From the NCBI RefSeq assembly GCF_002608075.1, contig NZ_LAHA01000002.1, positions 279,652 to 343,651 of the forward strand: a DNA stretch of 64,000 bases, read 5' to 3'. The stretch is from Nostoc linckia z4 (GTDB taxonomy: Bacteria > Cyanobacteriota > Cyanobacteriia > Cyanobacteriales > Nostocaceae). The notes below the pieces were generated by a model that was not told the DNA's origin, made no database searches, and was given only the letters and a program-made list of their open reading frames with translations. Made by a program: the position numbers and the translations under genes. The stretch's first letter is position 1, and each line of letters opens with the position of its first letter. Of the stretch, positions 9,883-20,670 are shown piece after piece.

Positions 9883-10537
9883 AAACCAAACCTCAATTTT
9901 AGCCCCTTGTCAAACTGTTTTCTGGAGTAAAAGTGCAAAAGTGCTTTTTAGACTCTTGTGGTCAAAGGGATAAGTAAGTCGGTGAAATAAAACCAAACTA
10001 TGTAAAGAAAAGTAAATAAGGCTCAAACTCTTTCTCCCCCTGCTCCCTGCTCCCAGCAAGAACTGCCTTATCCCAACAATAATTATTTACATCGGCCTAC
10101 TTACATCTTTATTGGGAAAAGGCAAAATACCAAACCTTTCCCCCTTTCCCCTTCCCCTTTTCCCGACTTCTAAGAGAAGTCTATTTGTTATGGGTGAAAA
10201 TTGGTGAGAGAGTTGACCTAAGGAACATCCTGGAGTGAAGATAAAAAGGTTATATGTCTTGCCAAAGCAGTCAGGACATCTGATATCGCTTGATTTTTTC
10301 GTTTCCCTGGTTTTGGGGTGAAAGCGGAGGGTGAGGGCGATATACGCCAACGCGGCAAAAAACTAAGAAAAGTATGCACGGATGGCTAAAACGTGCCTGG
10401 ACGCGGAGGGTTAAATGCGCCGTCGCCCCCCTATGAAGCGTCAAGAAATAGCTGATTAAATCAAATTTTGGGCGATTTAATCATATATTTTGTAGCAGAT
10501 ACTTGTGGAAAAGCAAATGCAAGGTGTAAATGTTGTT
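9883..10537. other. Intergenic region with pyrimidine-rich dispersed repeat
   Basis: These bases hold no convincing gene. A stretch around 10130-10185 (CCTTTCCCCCTTTCCCC, then CTTTTCCCGACTTCT) recurs near 58415-58450 and in part near 59595, marking a dispersed repeat. AAGAGAAGTC near 10170-10180 gives partial self-complementarity. The last 100 bases are AT-rich and probably carry the ftrV promoter. Confidence 0.5.
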
Positions 10538-10759
10538 ATGAAAGTTGGCGATCGCGTGCGCGTTAAAGATTCGGTGGTAATCTATCATCATCCAGAACAT
10601 CGAAATCAGCCTTTTGACCTCAAAGGCACAGAAGGCGAAGTCATAGATATTGTCACTCAATGGCAAGGTAGACCTGTAAGCGCTAATCTGCCGATTTTAG
10701 TCCAGTTTACTAAAAAATTCAAAGCTCATTTGCGTGAAAATGAGTTAGAAGTTATTTAA
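10538..10759 (+). CDS. ftrV: Ferredoxin-thioredoxin reductase, variable chain
   Basis: The 73-residue product MKVGDRVRVKDSV...HPEHRNQPFDLKGTEGEV has the SH3-like beta-barrel sequence of the FTR variable (alpha) subunit. This subunit pairs with the catalytic Fe-S subunit (FtrC, not in this window) to pass electrons from photosystem I-reduced ferredoxin to thioredoxin. In-frame starts at GTG 10505 and ATG 10517 would lengthen the protein, but the usual family start is MKVGDRVRV, so I chose ATG 10538. The gene is diagnostic for an oxygenic phototroph. It converges with the small minus-strand gene that follows. Confidence 0.88.
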   Translation: MKVGDRVRVKDSVVIYHHPEHRNQPFDLKGTEGEVIDIVTQWQGRPVSANLPILVQFTKKFKAHLRENELEVI

Positions 10760-10760
10760 T

Positions 10761-10982
10761 TCAACGGCGGCGAAACCACTGGAAAATATTCAGTTCGCCG
10801 CGCATTTTTTGTAAGTCTTGGCGGTTGCGTTCTGCTGTAGCATAATACCATTCACAATAACGCCGAAACTCTTCCCGTGTCTGAACTTCATGATAAAACT
10901 GATGGGTTGTTTGGTAAACGGCAAAGCTTTCCTCAACTTGAGGTGGAGGCGAGGGAATAATATAAGGTAAATTTTTAGACAT
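10761..10982 (-). CDS. Conserved small hypothetical protein
   Basis: A 73-residue protein, proline-rich at the start (IPSPPPQVEESFAV) and otherwise charged and helical (EEFRRYCEWYYATAERNRQD, ending FQWFRRR). I recognise no functional domain; it resembles small cyanobacterial proteins of unknown function. Its stop lies 1-2 bases from the convergent ftrV stop, and codon use looks normal, which favours a real gene. No signal peptide or membrane segment is present. Confidence 0.6.
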   Translation of the reverse strand: MSKNLPYIIPSPPPQVEESFAVYQTTHQFYHEVQTREEFRRYCEWYYATAERNRQDLQKMRGELNIFQWFRRR

Positions 10983-10989
10983 AATCTTA

Positions 10990-11278
10990 ATAAAGTTAGG
11001 AGTTAGGAGTTAGGAGTTAGGAGTTAGGAGTTAGGAGTGAGGAGTTGGGAGTTAGGAGTTAGGAGTTGGGAGTTAGGAGTTAGGAGTTAAGAGTTGGGAA
11101 TTGAAAAGTTAGAAGTTTGGAGTTAGGAATTGAGAATTAGGAGCCTGCAATTGTAGTAATTACTGTACTCATAATTAATAAGTTCTAACTCCTAACTTGA
11201 TAATTAATAACTTTCAACTTTCAACTCTTAACTCCTCACTTTCAACTTTTAACTCCTCACTTTCAACTCCTAACTAAA
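10990..11278. repeat. Heptamer repeat tract with inverted arm
   Basis: About 15 tandem or slightly degenerate copies of TTAGGAG (10997-11110) are followed, after a short AT-rich loop, by reverse-complement copies (TAACTCC, TTTCAACTC; 11188-11275). This is a typical short tandem repeat of heterocystous cyanobacteria. The inverted arrangement could form a large stem between the two flanking minus-strand genes. Confidence 0.9.
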
Positions 11279-12070
11279 TTAAAGCCAACCACGTAACCAA
11301 TAGACGAAAGAACCAATATATTCTTTTAAAGCTGTGGTAAATTGGTGCAGGTTATCGGTATCTGGTAATAGGTTCAGTATAGCGGCTTTGGGAGTGCTGC
11401 CGAGTTCTTGCAGTTCCCCTTCACTGACGAGGAAATCAGTAGGTGCGGCAATCACGTTAATTCCTTGACGTTGAAAAATCTTGAGCGATCGCGGCATATG
11501 CATTGCTGAAGTTACTAATAATACTTTTTTGATACCACGCGCTTCAATAATTTTTCGGACATTGACAGCGTTTTCATAAGTATTTAAAGATAATGGTTCT
11601 TGGATAATTGCCTGGGATGGAATACCTATAGACGTGAGGATTGTGGCCATATCTGCCGATTCTGGGGAACCGCTACCACGCCAATCGATGCGCCCGCCAC
11701 TGAGGATGATTATGGGTGCTTTTTTTTGCCGATAAAGTTGGGCGGCGTAAATGACGCGATCGCCTGATTCGCTCAAATCAACAGTAGGTCTTGGAGGGAA
11801 AGCTGATTTGGTAGCGCCACCCAACACCACAATCGCTTCTGCATTAGGTATTTCGGTGGTGGTGAGATTTTGCCATTCTAGCGATCGCACTAACGATTTA
11901 GCAATCCAGGCATTACTACAAAACAGTAGTAAAGTTAGTGCCAAAGTAATGGCAATGGCAGCAATGCGCGGTCGTTTCCACAATGTGACTAAAGCTACTA
12001 TCAAACTGACGCAAGCCAGTCCTAGTGGGTAAAAAAATAGTGGTAGTAATTTGGAAAGATATAAAAACAT
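11279..12070 (-). CDS. YdcF/ElyC family (DUF218) membrane protein
   Basis: The 263-residue protein starts with two hydrophobic segments (about 5-30 and 33-52). A DUF218 domain follows: AIVVLGGATKS, then VIYAAQLYRQKKAPIIILSGG, a Thr-Tyr-Glu-Asn motif in LNTYENAVN, and VLLVTSAMHMPRSLKIFQRQ. This matches the SanA/ElyC/YdcF family, linked in other bacteria to envelope or peptidoglycan integrity; the biochemical activity is unsettled. The active-site-like Ser/Asn/His residues are present. The ATG start places the first membrane helix at the N terminus. Confidence 0.88.
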   Translation of the reverse strand: MFLYLSKLLPLFFYPLGLACVSLIVALVTLWKRPRIAAIAITLALTLLLFCSNAWIAKSLVRSLEWQNLTTTEIPNAEAIVVLGGATKSAFPPRPTVDLSESGDRVIYAAQLYRQKKAPIIILSGGRIDWRGSGSPESADMATILTSIGIPSQAIIQEPLSLNTYENAVNVRKIIEARGIKKVLLVTSAMHMPRSLKIFQRQGINVIAAPTDFLVSEGELQELGSTPKAAILNLLPDTDNLHQFTTALKEYIGSFVYWLRGWL

Positions 12071-12105
12071 ATTGGGTATTAGGGACTGGGGAATAGGGAG
12101 GTAGG

Positions 12106-12190
12106 GGAAAAGGTTAAAGGTTAAAGGGTAAAGGGTAAAGGGATAAATTTAACCTTTCCCCCTTACCCCTTTCCCTTTCCCCCTTCCTAA
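12106..12190. repeat. AAAGGGT/CCCTTT inverted low-complexity repeat
   Basis: Purine-rich copies of AAAGGGT are followed by pyrimidine-rich CCCTTTCC runs, forming an imperfect hairpin upstream of the YdcF-like gene and just 3' of the small membrane protein gene. It is of the same type as tracts near 10130 and 59570. Confidence 0.6.
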
Positions 12191-12207
12191 TGCCCCATCC
12201 CCAATCC

Positions 12208-12711
12208 CTATCTTTGCCAAAACCTAAAATTAATACTTCCACTGGTACGACGGGAACGGCGGGTGGGTCTTCTTCTTTGGCGTTTGTTGATCCTTTGGTT
12301 GGATTCTTGAATTTCAGTTTCTTCTGATTCTTCAACTTCCAATTGAGTTTTAGCTTCTTCTTTACTTCCCCACCAAGCAGTAATCCATCCTCCACCCAAG
12401 GCGGCTATTGCACCCAGGAAAATACTCATGGGTGCTGGATATCCCAAAGATACAAAACCAAGCATGAAAAATAACCAGTATTTCAATCCTGTATCAACGC
12501 CATCAGAGGAGGCTACTGTTGGAGGTTGAGGACTATTATTGGTTGCACTTGTAATCCAGGTGAGGATAAAGCCCCCCAAAATTCCTAAGAAGATGCTTAG
12601 GGGGACTGGCGAACCGGTCATGATTAATATAAATGTTAAAAATGCGCCAAATAATAGCTGAGAAAAGAAGCTAGGAGAAATAGTAAAAAAGTCGTTTTTT
12701 TTGTCTGCCAT
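12208..12711 (-). CDS. Small membrane protein, function unknown
   Basis: I start at MADKKNDFF (ATG at 12709-12711); an upstream ATG at 12783 adds a low-complexity stretch derived from intergenic repeat sequence. The roughly 167-residue product contains two duplicated hydrophobic hairpins, each with the motif PxxxSIFLGxxxxxxxGxIxxW (GSPVPLSIFLGILGGF and APMSIFLGAIAALGGGW). A basic tail follows (QRINKRQRRRPTRRSRR). The internal duplication suggests a symmetric four-helix membrane protein. I do not recognise a family with known function. Confidence 0.65.
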   Translation of the reverse strand: MADKKNDFFTISPSFFSQLLFGAFLTFILIMTGSPVPLSIFLGILGGFILTWITSATNNSPQPPTVASSDGVDTGLKYWLFFMLGFVSLGYPAPMSIFLGAIAALGGGWITAWWGSKEEAKTQLEVEESEETEIQESNQRINKRQRRRPTRRSRRTSGSINFRFWQR

Positions 12712-12928
12712 AATCAATTTTGGATTTTGAGATTTTGGGGAATCCAAGGGGAATTTTGGATTGAAACAGTGCAGCTTCAGCAAATCATAAAGTATGGGAT
12801 TTTAAATTTGGGATTTTGGATTTGTTGGATTCACTAGGAACAGCGTCTACAGGTTGCTCCTTTACAGAAGTACTGAAGTTCTTTTTAATCTAAAATCTAA
12901 AATCTAAAATCTAAAATTGGCACACTTA

Positions 12929-14470
12929 TTAGGGAATCACTGCTTTTAATAGTGCCTCTTGTGGCTGAGTTGTATCCAAAATCTTTACGTATGTTTTTTC
13001 TTCTTCGGTGAAGGGTTCAGCTTGCTTGAGTTGTGAGTCTAACAAATCGGCAGTGGCATCGGCAATATCACCAGTGCGCTTATTTAAGCGCTCTTGCAAA
13101 ACTTCCAGGGGTGCTGTGCATTGGATAATCTGGAGAGGAAGTTGGTTTTTTGTAGCTTGGGCGATCGCTTCTTGCCGTAACTTTTGTTTATCATACTTGG
13201 CATCTAAAATTACATCAAAACCTTGATTAGCCAGTATAATTCCCAATGACAACAAGCGGGTGTAAGTTTTCTCTGTCATTTCGGGTGTATACAAATCATC
13301 GCCCCCTTTCTCCCACAGTGCAACTTTGCCTAAATGCTTCCGCACTGCATCGGAACGCAGGTGAATTGCTCCTAGTTGACGAGCTAAAAGTTTCGCTGTT
13401 GTACTTTTACCAGAACCAGACAGCCCCGACATCAAAATGAGTTGCCCCTGTTTTGGTTTAGTATACTCCCAAGCCTGTTTGTAATAGCCAGTAGCGGTTT
13501 GTGTTGCTTCTTCCTTCACTGCTGGGGGTACACTGGCATCGTCTAGCAAAAATGAAGTTACCTTGGCTCGCACGTAAGCTTGGCGGCTTAAATACAACGG
13601 TAATACCTGTAAACCTTCCCAATCTCCAGTTTGCTCGATGTAAGCATTCAAAAAGGCATTACCCAAGTCCTTGCGTCCCCGTGCTTCCAAATCCATCATG
13701 GTGAACGCTACATCATACATTACATCCACAAACCGAAACGGCTCATTAAATTCAATGCAATCAAACAGCAAAATTTTGTCGTGCCACAGAGCAATATTTC
13801 TCAGGTGTAAATCCCCGTGGCATTCACGAATATAATCGTTGTGGATTCTGCTAGCAAATAATTCTGGACGTTCGGCAAAAAACCGATCTGTATATTCCTT
13901 TGTTTGTGTAAATTGCGCCTCAGTCTGGGGGCCACCGATATATTTTTCAGTTTGCTGATAATTTTCATCAAAGGCAGCTCGGACATTTGGCACTTCACCA
14001 AAACCGCGAATATAATCATTCGTCTCGGCTTTGGCATGGTATTGAGCCACTATCCGTCCCAACTCATCTAGGAGTGTTTCACGTAACTGACCTTGTTCAA
14101 AAATCGTGCTTAATAGTGATTCTTGGGGAAATTGACGCATTTTCAGCACATATTCTGCTGCTTCTCCTGTTCCCCCTAGTTGGTATTGCTCCCCTACCAG
14201 AGTTATGGGCAAGACTTCTAAATATAACTCACCTGCTCCCCGTTGATTTAACCGTAACTCTTCCTGACAATAATACTGCCGCTTCTCTAAAGTCGAAAAG
14301 TCCAAAAACCCGAAATTAACGGGCTTTTTCAACTTATAAGCGTAATCCCCAGTCAGCAGCACATAAGAAACGTGAGTTTGAATGAGTTGAATAGATTCTG
14401 TTACCTCGTGGGGATAAAATCCAGGCTCCAACATTTGCTCAATTAAAGCCGGAAGAGTTACTTCTGTCAT
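12929..14470 (-). CDS. APH-like kinase fused to P-loop ATPase/kinase
   Basis: The 513-residue protein has an aminoglycoside-phosphotransferase-like N-terminal half with the catalytic loop ECHGDLHLRNIALW and the metal-binding FDCIEFNEPFRFVDV. A C-terminal P-loop kinase domain carries LMSGLSGSGKSTTAK and the zeta-toxin/gluconate-kinase-like stretch AIHLRSDAVRKHLGK. This fusion is widespread and annotated as a bifunctional APH/ATP-binding protein; its substrate is not known, and antibiotic resistance should not be inferred. Both Walker A and the APH catalytic Asp are intact. The gene is flanked by intergenic repeats and not obviously in an operon. Confidence 0.88.
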   Translation of the reverse strand: MTEVTLPALIEQMLEPGFYPHEVTESIQLIQTHVSYVLLTGDYAYKLKKPVNFGFLDFSTLEKRQYYCQEELRLNQRGAGELYLEVLPITLVGEQYQLGGTGEAAEYVLKMRQFPQESLLSTIFEQGQLRETLLDELGRIVAQYHAKAETNDYIRGFGEVPNVRAAFDENYQQTEKYIGGPQTEAQFTQTKEYTDRFFAERPELFASRIHNDYIRECHGDLHLRNIALWHDKILLFDCIEFNEPFRFVDVMYDVAFTMMDLEARGRKDLGNAFLNAYIEQTGDWEGLQVLPLYLSRQAYVRAKVTSFLLDDASVPPAVKEEATQTATGYYKQAWEYTKPKQGQLILMSGLSGSGKSTTAKLLARQLGAIHLRSDAVRKHLGKVALWEKGGDDLYTPEMTEKTYTRLLSLGIILANQGFDVILDAKYDKQKLRQEAIAQATKNQLPLQIIQCTAPLEVLQERLNKRTGDIADATADLLDSQLKQAEPFTEEEKTYVKILDTTQPQEALLKAVIP

Positions 14471-14618
14471 TTCTTAGCCTCTGCGTTCTTTGCGCCTTTG
14501 CAGTTCAAATATAGAAAAACCAGAGTTTCCCCTGGTAACATCAAAAATTATTACATAGTTTACCGAATGGCAATTCTGTAAACCAAGCAAACACCAATTT
14601 GCTATTCAAAAAAACATA

Positions 14619-14641
14619 GAGACGTTGCAATGCAACGTCTC
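14619..14641 (-). terminator. Perfect 23-nt hairpin after rplY
   Basis: GAGACGTTGCA and its exact complement TGCAACGTCTC are separated by one base, forming a strong stem 48 bp beyond the minus-strand rplY stop. No long T-run follows on the minus strand, so it may be a processing or attenuating hairpin or a dispersed palindrome rather than a classical intrinsic terminator. Confidence 0.5.
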
Positions 14642-14688
14642 CAACAAGGATTTTGTGGGTAAACGAGGGTTTTCACCCCCATTAGCCA

Positions 14689-15285
14689 TCAAGAAGCTGC
14701 TTCGCTTTCTTCTTCAGCAGCAGCATTAATTTGCGGTGGTAGAACGCTGACAATAACTCGTTCTGATTCAGCTAAAGGTGTTACACCCTGAGGAAAAGAA
14801 ATATCACTGATATGTAAAGTGTCACCAATTTTCAGGTTAGCGACATCGATTTCAATTACCTCTGGGATGTTCTCAGGGGCACAACTGACTTGCAATTCGG
14901 TAACAACAGTGTCTAGTACACCACCTTCTTGTTTAACACCAATAGCATCTCCGACAAAACGCAGTGGTACTTCTACAGTGGTGTCGCCATGACCCGCAAC
15001 TGCAAAAAAGCTCAGGTGGTAAGGCGTACCCTTTGCTGGATGAACTTGCAGTTCCCGTATTAAAGCTTGACCCTGCCAAGGTACATCGGTAATTTTTAAG
15101 TCAATCAAAGTATTGTTGACTGAAGCTCTTTTGAGCAAGCGCTCAACGGTTTTGGCATCAATGGTCAAAGAAATTGATTCTGTACCTTTGTGACCGTATA
15201 AATTTGCCGGGATTTCTCCAGAACGGCGCAAAGCTTTGGGCTTGCTACCTTCTGGTCGCTTTTTACATTCGACTGTAATCGCCAT
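14689..15285 (-). CDS. rplY: 50S ribosomal protein L25 (CTC form)
   Basis: The 198-residue protein is the long L25/CTC form. The N-terminal L25 domain binds 5S rRNA ([20 protein letters not shown], then GEIPANLYG and [20 protein letters not shown]). A C-terminal beta domain follows ([19 protein letters not shown] ... [19 protein letters not shown]) with an acidic tail. It lies 170 bp downstream of purA on the same strand. The ATG at 15285 gives the usual start. The function in the ribosomal central protuberance is established for the family. Confidence 0.93.
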   Translation of the reverse strand: MAITVECKKRPEGSKPKALRRSGEIPANLYGHKGTESISLTIDAKTVERLLKRASVNNTLIDLKITDVPWQGQALIRELQVHPAKGTPYHLSFFAVAGHGDTTVEVPLRFVGDAIGVKQEGGVLDTVVTELQVSCAPENIPEVIEIDVANLKIGDTLHISDISFPQGVTPLAESERVIVSVLPPQINAAAEEESEAAS

Positions 15286-15400
15286 AGAACCTTCCTTTGT
15301 CAGTTGTCATTTGTCATTTGGGCATGGGGCATTGGGAGTGGTAACTGTTAACTGTTGACTGGTGACTGGGGAGTTATTATTTTCCCCTGCTCCTTGCCTC

Positions 15401-15442
15401 GTCTCCCTTGTCTCCCTTGTCTCCCTTGTCTCCCTTGTCTCC
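15401..15442. repeat. Tandem nonamer repeat (TTGTCTCCC)n
   Basis: About four and a half copies of the 9-base unit lie between purA and rplY. The unit is the reverse complement of the nonamer repeated eight times at 1208-1279, so the same repeat seeds two distant intergenic places in opposite orientation. Confidence 0.9.
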
Positions 15443-15454
15443 AGTCTCCACTCC

Positions 15455-16807
<1,353 letters not shown>

Positions 16808-16931
16808 TTAAGAGGTAAAGTTTCCACAAACTATAATTATCAACATGTTTTGGAAAAAATGTCAATAATTACGCAAAAAAATATATAGCAGTGTGTTGAC
16901 TGATGACTGTTGACTGATGACTGTTAAGCTA

Positions 16932-17030
16932 AGGGAACTCCAAAAAATAAATTATTCCAGTGGATGGGTTAACTGTGAACCGTCAACAGTCAACAATAGT
17001 AATGGAATATTTTTTTACTTGGCAGTCCCT
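16932..17030. repeat. MITE-like element, family A, copy 1
   Basis: An element of about 99 bp with imperfect terminal inverted repeats: AGGGAACTCCAAAAAATAA on the left and TTACTTGGCAGTCCCT on the right. Its core holds AACTGTGAACCGTCAACAGT. Related copies lie at 59799-59895 and 62124-62207. The surrounding intergenic region (16799-17587) is AT-rich and contains further TGTTGACTGATGAC repeats but no gene. Confidence 0.75.
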
Positions 17031-17587
17031 AAGACATATCTAAATAGCATAATCACTTATGAGGCTTGTTGAAAGCTAACGGTAAACGGTCAACAGCCAA
17101 CAAGCAAAGATATAGTTGTTGAAATTTTAAACAGCTTGACTGGTGAGTGTCAGGACTAATATTTTTTTAATTAAATAGAATTACTGTAGGTACTTTTCAT
17201 TGGGTAATTCACCATAAAATGTCACTGCAAAATATGAATCGGGAATATACCCTAATTTTCGACATAAGCAATCAATCAGGTGTGTATCTGCAATTTTTTA
17301 TGGCTACGATCGCCATTATCATTAACTGTCATTTATCATTGATTAGTTAACAATAACTAATGACAAATAGCAGCTAGTAAGTTCAAAAATTAATATATAT
17401 TAAAAACTGGCGGTTTGGTTTTTGATTATTGTGTATACATGATTATCCCCAAAATTAAAAAAATTTACAACTTTCACAGCTTGTATTTTATTACCCGTGT
17501 TTTCCTACTGGTTCAAATACTCTCAGTATTTGTTTTCAATGCCTAATTATCACTCATGGAGGTCATGGGCAACAAAAGGGCGATCGC

Positions 17588-19378
17588 ATGATGAAAAAAT
17601 GGTCTAGAGTCCAAAAGCACAAAGCAATATTTATTTTGGCATTATCAATTGTATTTACTAATACTCTAATTACCTATGACAGCACTATTAAGCTGATTGA
17701 TAATCGTGAATCTGTGACATACTCTCACAAATTTATTACTCAACTGCAAATTATACAAAGTACTCTACAAGATGCTGAAACTGCCCAACGGAATTATTTA
17801 ATTACATCAGATATAGAAGCTCTCACAGCATATTATCGGGGGTATAAAGACAGCGATCGCCATCTCCACAACCTTAATCAATTAATTGCTAATCATCCTC
17901 AACAACAGCAGTGGTTTAATTTATTAAATTCAAAAATTAGTAGCAAATTCAACACGCTGCAACAAGAAATTTACTTAAGAAAAAACCAGGGATTGGCAGC
18001 AACTAAACAAATAATTTTGTCTAAACAAGACAAGCAAATAGGCAAAGAAATTCAACAGCTAATTTCTGAATATTTAAAAACAGAGGAAAATTTATTACAG
18101 CGAGAGATACGGGAGTCTCAAGCAATTTCCCAAAAAGCTGTAATGAGATTTTTAATGACCCTTATTTTACATTTGCTGTTAGTAGCTTTACTGTATAAAT
18201 TATTGTGTAATTACGTTAAACAACTCCAGCAGGCAGAAGAGAAAATTTGCGAACAAAAGTTACTACTAGATGTAGTAAAAGACGCAATTATAGTACAAAA
18301 TATCCACAACCAAATCTTATTTTGGAATCAAGGTGCCCAAAGTCTCTACGGTTGGAAAGTTGAGGAAGCTGTGGGTAAAAATGTTGAGCAACTTTTGTAT
18401 CAAGGAACTTCACCACAGTTTGAAGATGCTTACTTAAGTGTCATAAATACTGGTGAATGGCGGGGTGAATTGTATCAACTAACAAAAGAAGGTAAGGAAA
18501 TTATTGTTGAAAGTCGGTGGATATTGTTACAGCATGATAATGGACAACTCAAATCCATTTTGAGCGTGAATACCGAGATTACACAGCACAAACAATTAGA
18601 AGCTCAACTTTTGCGATCGCAACGTTTGGAGAGTATCGGTACTCTAACTAGCGGTATCGTCCATGACTTGAATAATCTACTATCGCCGATTTTAATGTCA
18701 GTTCAGTTGTTGCAAAAGAAGTTTCCTGACACCCAAAGCCAGAAAGTATTACAAACCCTAGAAAATAACGTTAAGCGCAGTGCTAATTTGCTCAAGCAAA
18801 TCTTGACTTTTGCACGGGGAATTGAAAACAAACGCACAATCATCGAAATTCTGCCTCTGATAACAGAAATCCAGGAAATCATCGCTCAAACATTTCCTGA
18901 TTCTATTATCTGCCAAATAGATATTCCCAAAAATCTTTGGTACCTCAGGGGAGACGCAACTCAACTACATCAAGTGCTGATGAACTTAGCCGTCAACGCC
19001 CGCGATGCTATGCCCGATGGCGGTATCTTGAAAATCGTAGCAGAAAATGTTGTGATCGGCGAACATTCTGCCCAGATTAATATTAATGCCAAAGTGGGTT
19101 CTTATATTGCGATCGTGGTTACTGATACTGGTATGGGTATGTCTTCGGAAGTGCAACAACGAATTTTTGAACCATTTTTCACCACCAAAGACGTAAGCAA
19201 AGGTACGGGTTTGGGGCTTTCCACTGCGCTAGATATTATTAAAAATCACGGTGGTTTTGTCAATCTTTACACTCAGGTAGGCAGAGGTACTCAATTCACA
19301 GTGTACTTACCTGCTTTAACATCCACACAAACCCCTTCGGTTTCTCAGAAACTCGAATCAGTTACTGGAGATGGCTAA
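17588..19378 (+). CDS. CHASE3-PAS sensor histidine kinase
   Basis: The 596-residue protein has a transmembrane helix at about 13-30, a CHASE3-like extracytoplasmic helical domain (about 35-170, DAETAQRNYLITSD) and a second transmembrane helix (about 185-205). A PAS domain follows (about 222-330, LFWNQGAQSLYGWKVEEAVG). The kinase core has an H-box (LTSGIVHDLNNLLSPIL), N-box (VLMNLAVNARDAMPDGG), DTGMGM and GTGLGLSTA. It should autophosphorylate in response to an unknown periplasmic or cytoplasmic cue. The H-box HDLNN is of the HisKA type used by hybrid or stand-alone kinases. No response regulator is adjacent. The first of two ATGs is used. Confidence 0.93.
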   Translation: MMKKWSRVQKHKAIFILALSIVFTNTLITYDSTIKLIDNRESVTYSHKFITQLQIIQSTLQDAETAQRNYLITSDIEALTAYYRGYKDSDRHLHNLNQLIANHPQQQQWFNLLNSKISSKFNTLQQEIYLRKNQGLAATKQIILSKQDKQIGKEIQQLISEYLKTEENLLQREIRESQAISQKAVMRFLMTLILHLLLVALLYKLLCNYVKQLQQAEEKICEQKLLLDVVKDAIIVQNIHNQILFWNQGAQSLYGWKVEEAVGKNVEQLLYQGTSPQFEDAYLSVINTGEWRGELYQLTKEGKEIIVESRWILLQHDNGQLKSILSVNTEITQHKQLEAQLLRSQRLESIGTLTSGIVHDLNNLLSPILMSVQLLQKKFPDTQSQKVLQTLENNVKRSANLLKQILTFARGIENKRTIIEILPLITEIQEIIAQTFPDSIICQIDIPKNLWYLRGDATQLHQVLMNLAVNARDAMPDGGILKIVAENVVIGEHSAQININAKVGSYIAIVVTDTGMGMSSEVQQRIFEPFFTTKDVSKGTGLGLSTALDIIKNHGGFVNLYTQVGRGTQFTVYLPALTSTQTPSVSQKLESVTGDG

Positions 19379-19460
19379 TTGATTGGGGTAGTGAAAGTAT
19401 TACAGATTAGAAAAACTCTATCGACCAAAACTTTCTGCTCGCGTTAGAAATTGGTTAATA

Positions 19461-19968
19461 TTAGTTAACATGATACGCCGTTATTACTATTCTCTTGTCT
19501 GGACTATATACGGACTCAACTCTTGGGTATTCGTTATGAATCCACCATACTTTTATTCTATTAGACTGTGCAGGTGCGCTACTTGACATTGAATATCCCG
19601 CCTGAGTCATCAATGTTTCAAAAGTATTTGAGTCGAGAACCGTACAATTAAAAGCTGTTAGCCCCTGTATCTGATGTCTGTTTAGGGTCATAAGTACCCT
19701 GGTAAGTCGTAAAAATTCTATATCCTGGTAATACTAAAGCAATTCCAGTATCAGCGTGAATTTTACCGGGATATTTATAAGGGATATCATCTGGTATGCT
19801 TCCACCAATGCGAAAGCTAAAACTATGTAGCCATATATACAAACCAGGTATTAGTAAATCCATACTATATGCGATAGCTCTCATTGCCTCATTTTGTTTC
19901 AACGAAGCACAATTTCTGGCTATAGGAAATTTTTTAGAGATACTCTTTAGGTTTGTGTTTTTTAACAT
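19461..19968 (-). pseudogene. Frameshifted hypothetical gene
   Basis: Two overlapping minus-strand frames appear to be one broken gene. The upstream frame (19648-19968) contains AMRAIAYSMDLLIPGLYIWL and HADTGIALVLPGYRIFTTYQ, and runs out at TSDTGANSF. The other (19461-19691) continues with NCTVLDSNTFETLMTQAGYS and ends RIVITAYHVN. The switch lies near 19650-19690. I do not recognise the family. The setting, next to orphan CRISPR repeats and without other genes, fits a decaying region. The two could be independent small genes, but neither alone looks complete. Confidence 0.4.
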
Positions 19969-19975
19969 GGTCTTA

Positions 19976-20118
19976 ATTTCAATCCCTACAGGGATTTAGT
20001 AAGTCTCAAGTGTTTCAATCCCTTATAGGGAGAAAGTCTTTTGCAAGCTCAGATAGAAAGCAAGGATATCGAAAAGTTAGTTAGTTTCAATCCCTTATAG
20101 GGAGAAAGTGTTTTGCAA
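19976..20118. CRISPR. Orphan CRISPR remnant (two repeats plus one diverged)
   Basis: Two 35-nt units at 20012-20046 and 20084-20118 share GTTTCAATCCCTTATAGGGA and continue AGAAAGTSTTTTGCAA, differing at one base, and are separated by a 37-nt unique spacer. A diverged unit (TTTCAATCCCTACAGGGATT) at 19976-20009 abuts the first. The palindromic CCCTTATAGGG core and GTTTCAAT start match common cyanobacterial type I/III repeats and differ from the V-K array at 24.4-25.6 kb. No cas genes are nearby, so it is an orphan or relic mini-array. Confidence 0.75.
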
Positions 20119-20670
20119 CCTTGCTAACCTTTGAAAGCTTTGCTGTATTTGGGTTTTAAGGTTTACTTTAGCGGATGCCTAAATAATAGCAAAGTTTTCA
20201 AGCCTTGTAAGAGTCAAAGGTGTTTAAAAAGCTTATACCGCAAGGTGCGCGACAGTTATAATGGACTACAGGCTAAGAACGGCTGTAGGGCAACCCAACA
20301 TTTTGCGGATTTGTTGGGTAAGGTATTGCCCCAACCCAACCAACAAATACCCTTAACTCGAATCGGTTACTGGAGAAGGTTAATTGGGGAGTGCGGGGAT
20401 GAGAAAGATGGGATTTGGAAGAAGTATTTAGAAAAAATTGTCAAAATTAACGTCAGTAGTTTGCTGTTCTCAGGTAAAAAGGTTGTGGCATTTGCTGACA
20501 CTGGTATCAGGTATTTTGCTTAAAACCTTGACTACAAAAGAATTTTTACATAAATTGGTGCAAAATTTAGCATCAATTAACGTATATTTACATAATTTTT
20601 CTGTTAGAGGAGATTTTTTTCTCTATGGTTTTTGTTACAATTATTAAAATTTTTCCCTAAAAATACCATT
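20119..20670. other. Intergenic region with inverted repeats
   Basis: Around 20280-20350, GGGCAACCCAACA and TTTGTTGGGTAAGG are followed by CCCCAACCCAACCAACAA, forming nested inverted repeats. An open frame at 20131-20523 crosses them but has poor coding character. The last 100 bases before 20671 are AT-rich and may hold the promoter of the deaminase-like gene. Confidence 0.5.

Noticed and set aside
10087..10350. An 87-codon minus-strand frame before ftrV
   Set aside because: It covers the dispersed pyrimidine-rich repeat and shows no conserved protein character.
12929..14470. Aminoglycoside resistance gene
   Set aside because: Only the kinase fold is APH-like; the fusion to a P-loop kinase is a widespread family without resistance function.
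20131..20523. A 130-codon open frame after the orphan CRISPR repeats
   Set aside because: It crosses an intergenic inverted repeat, has an odd Cys/Lys-rich composition and no recognisable domain.
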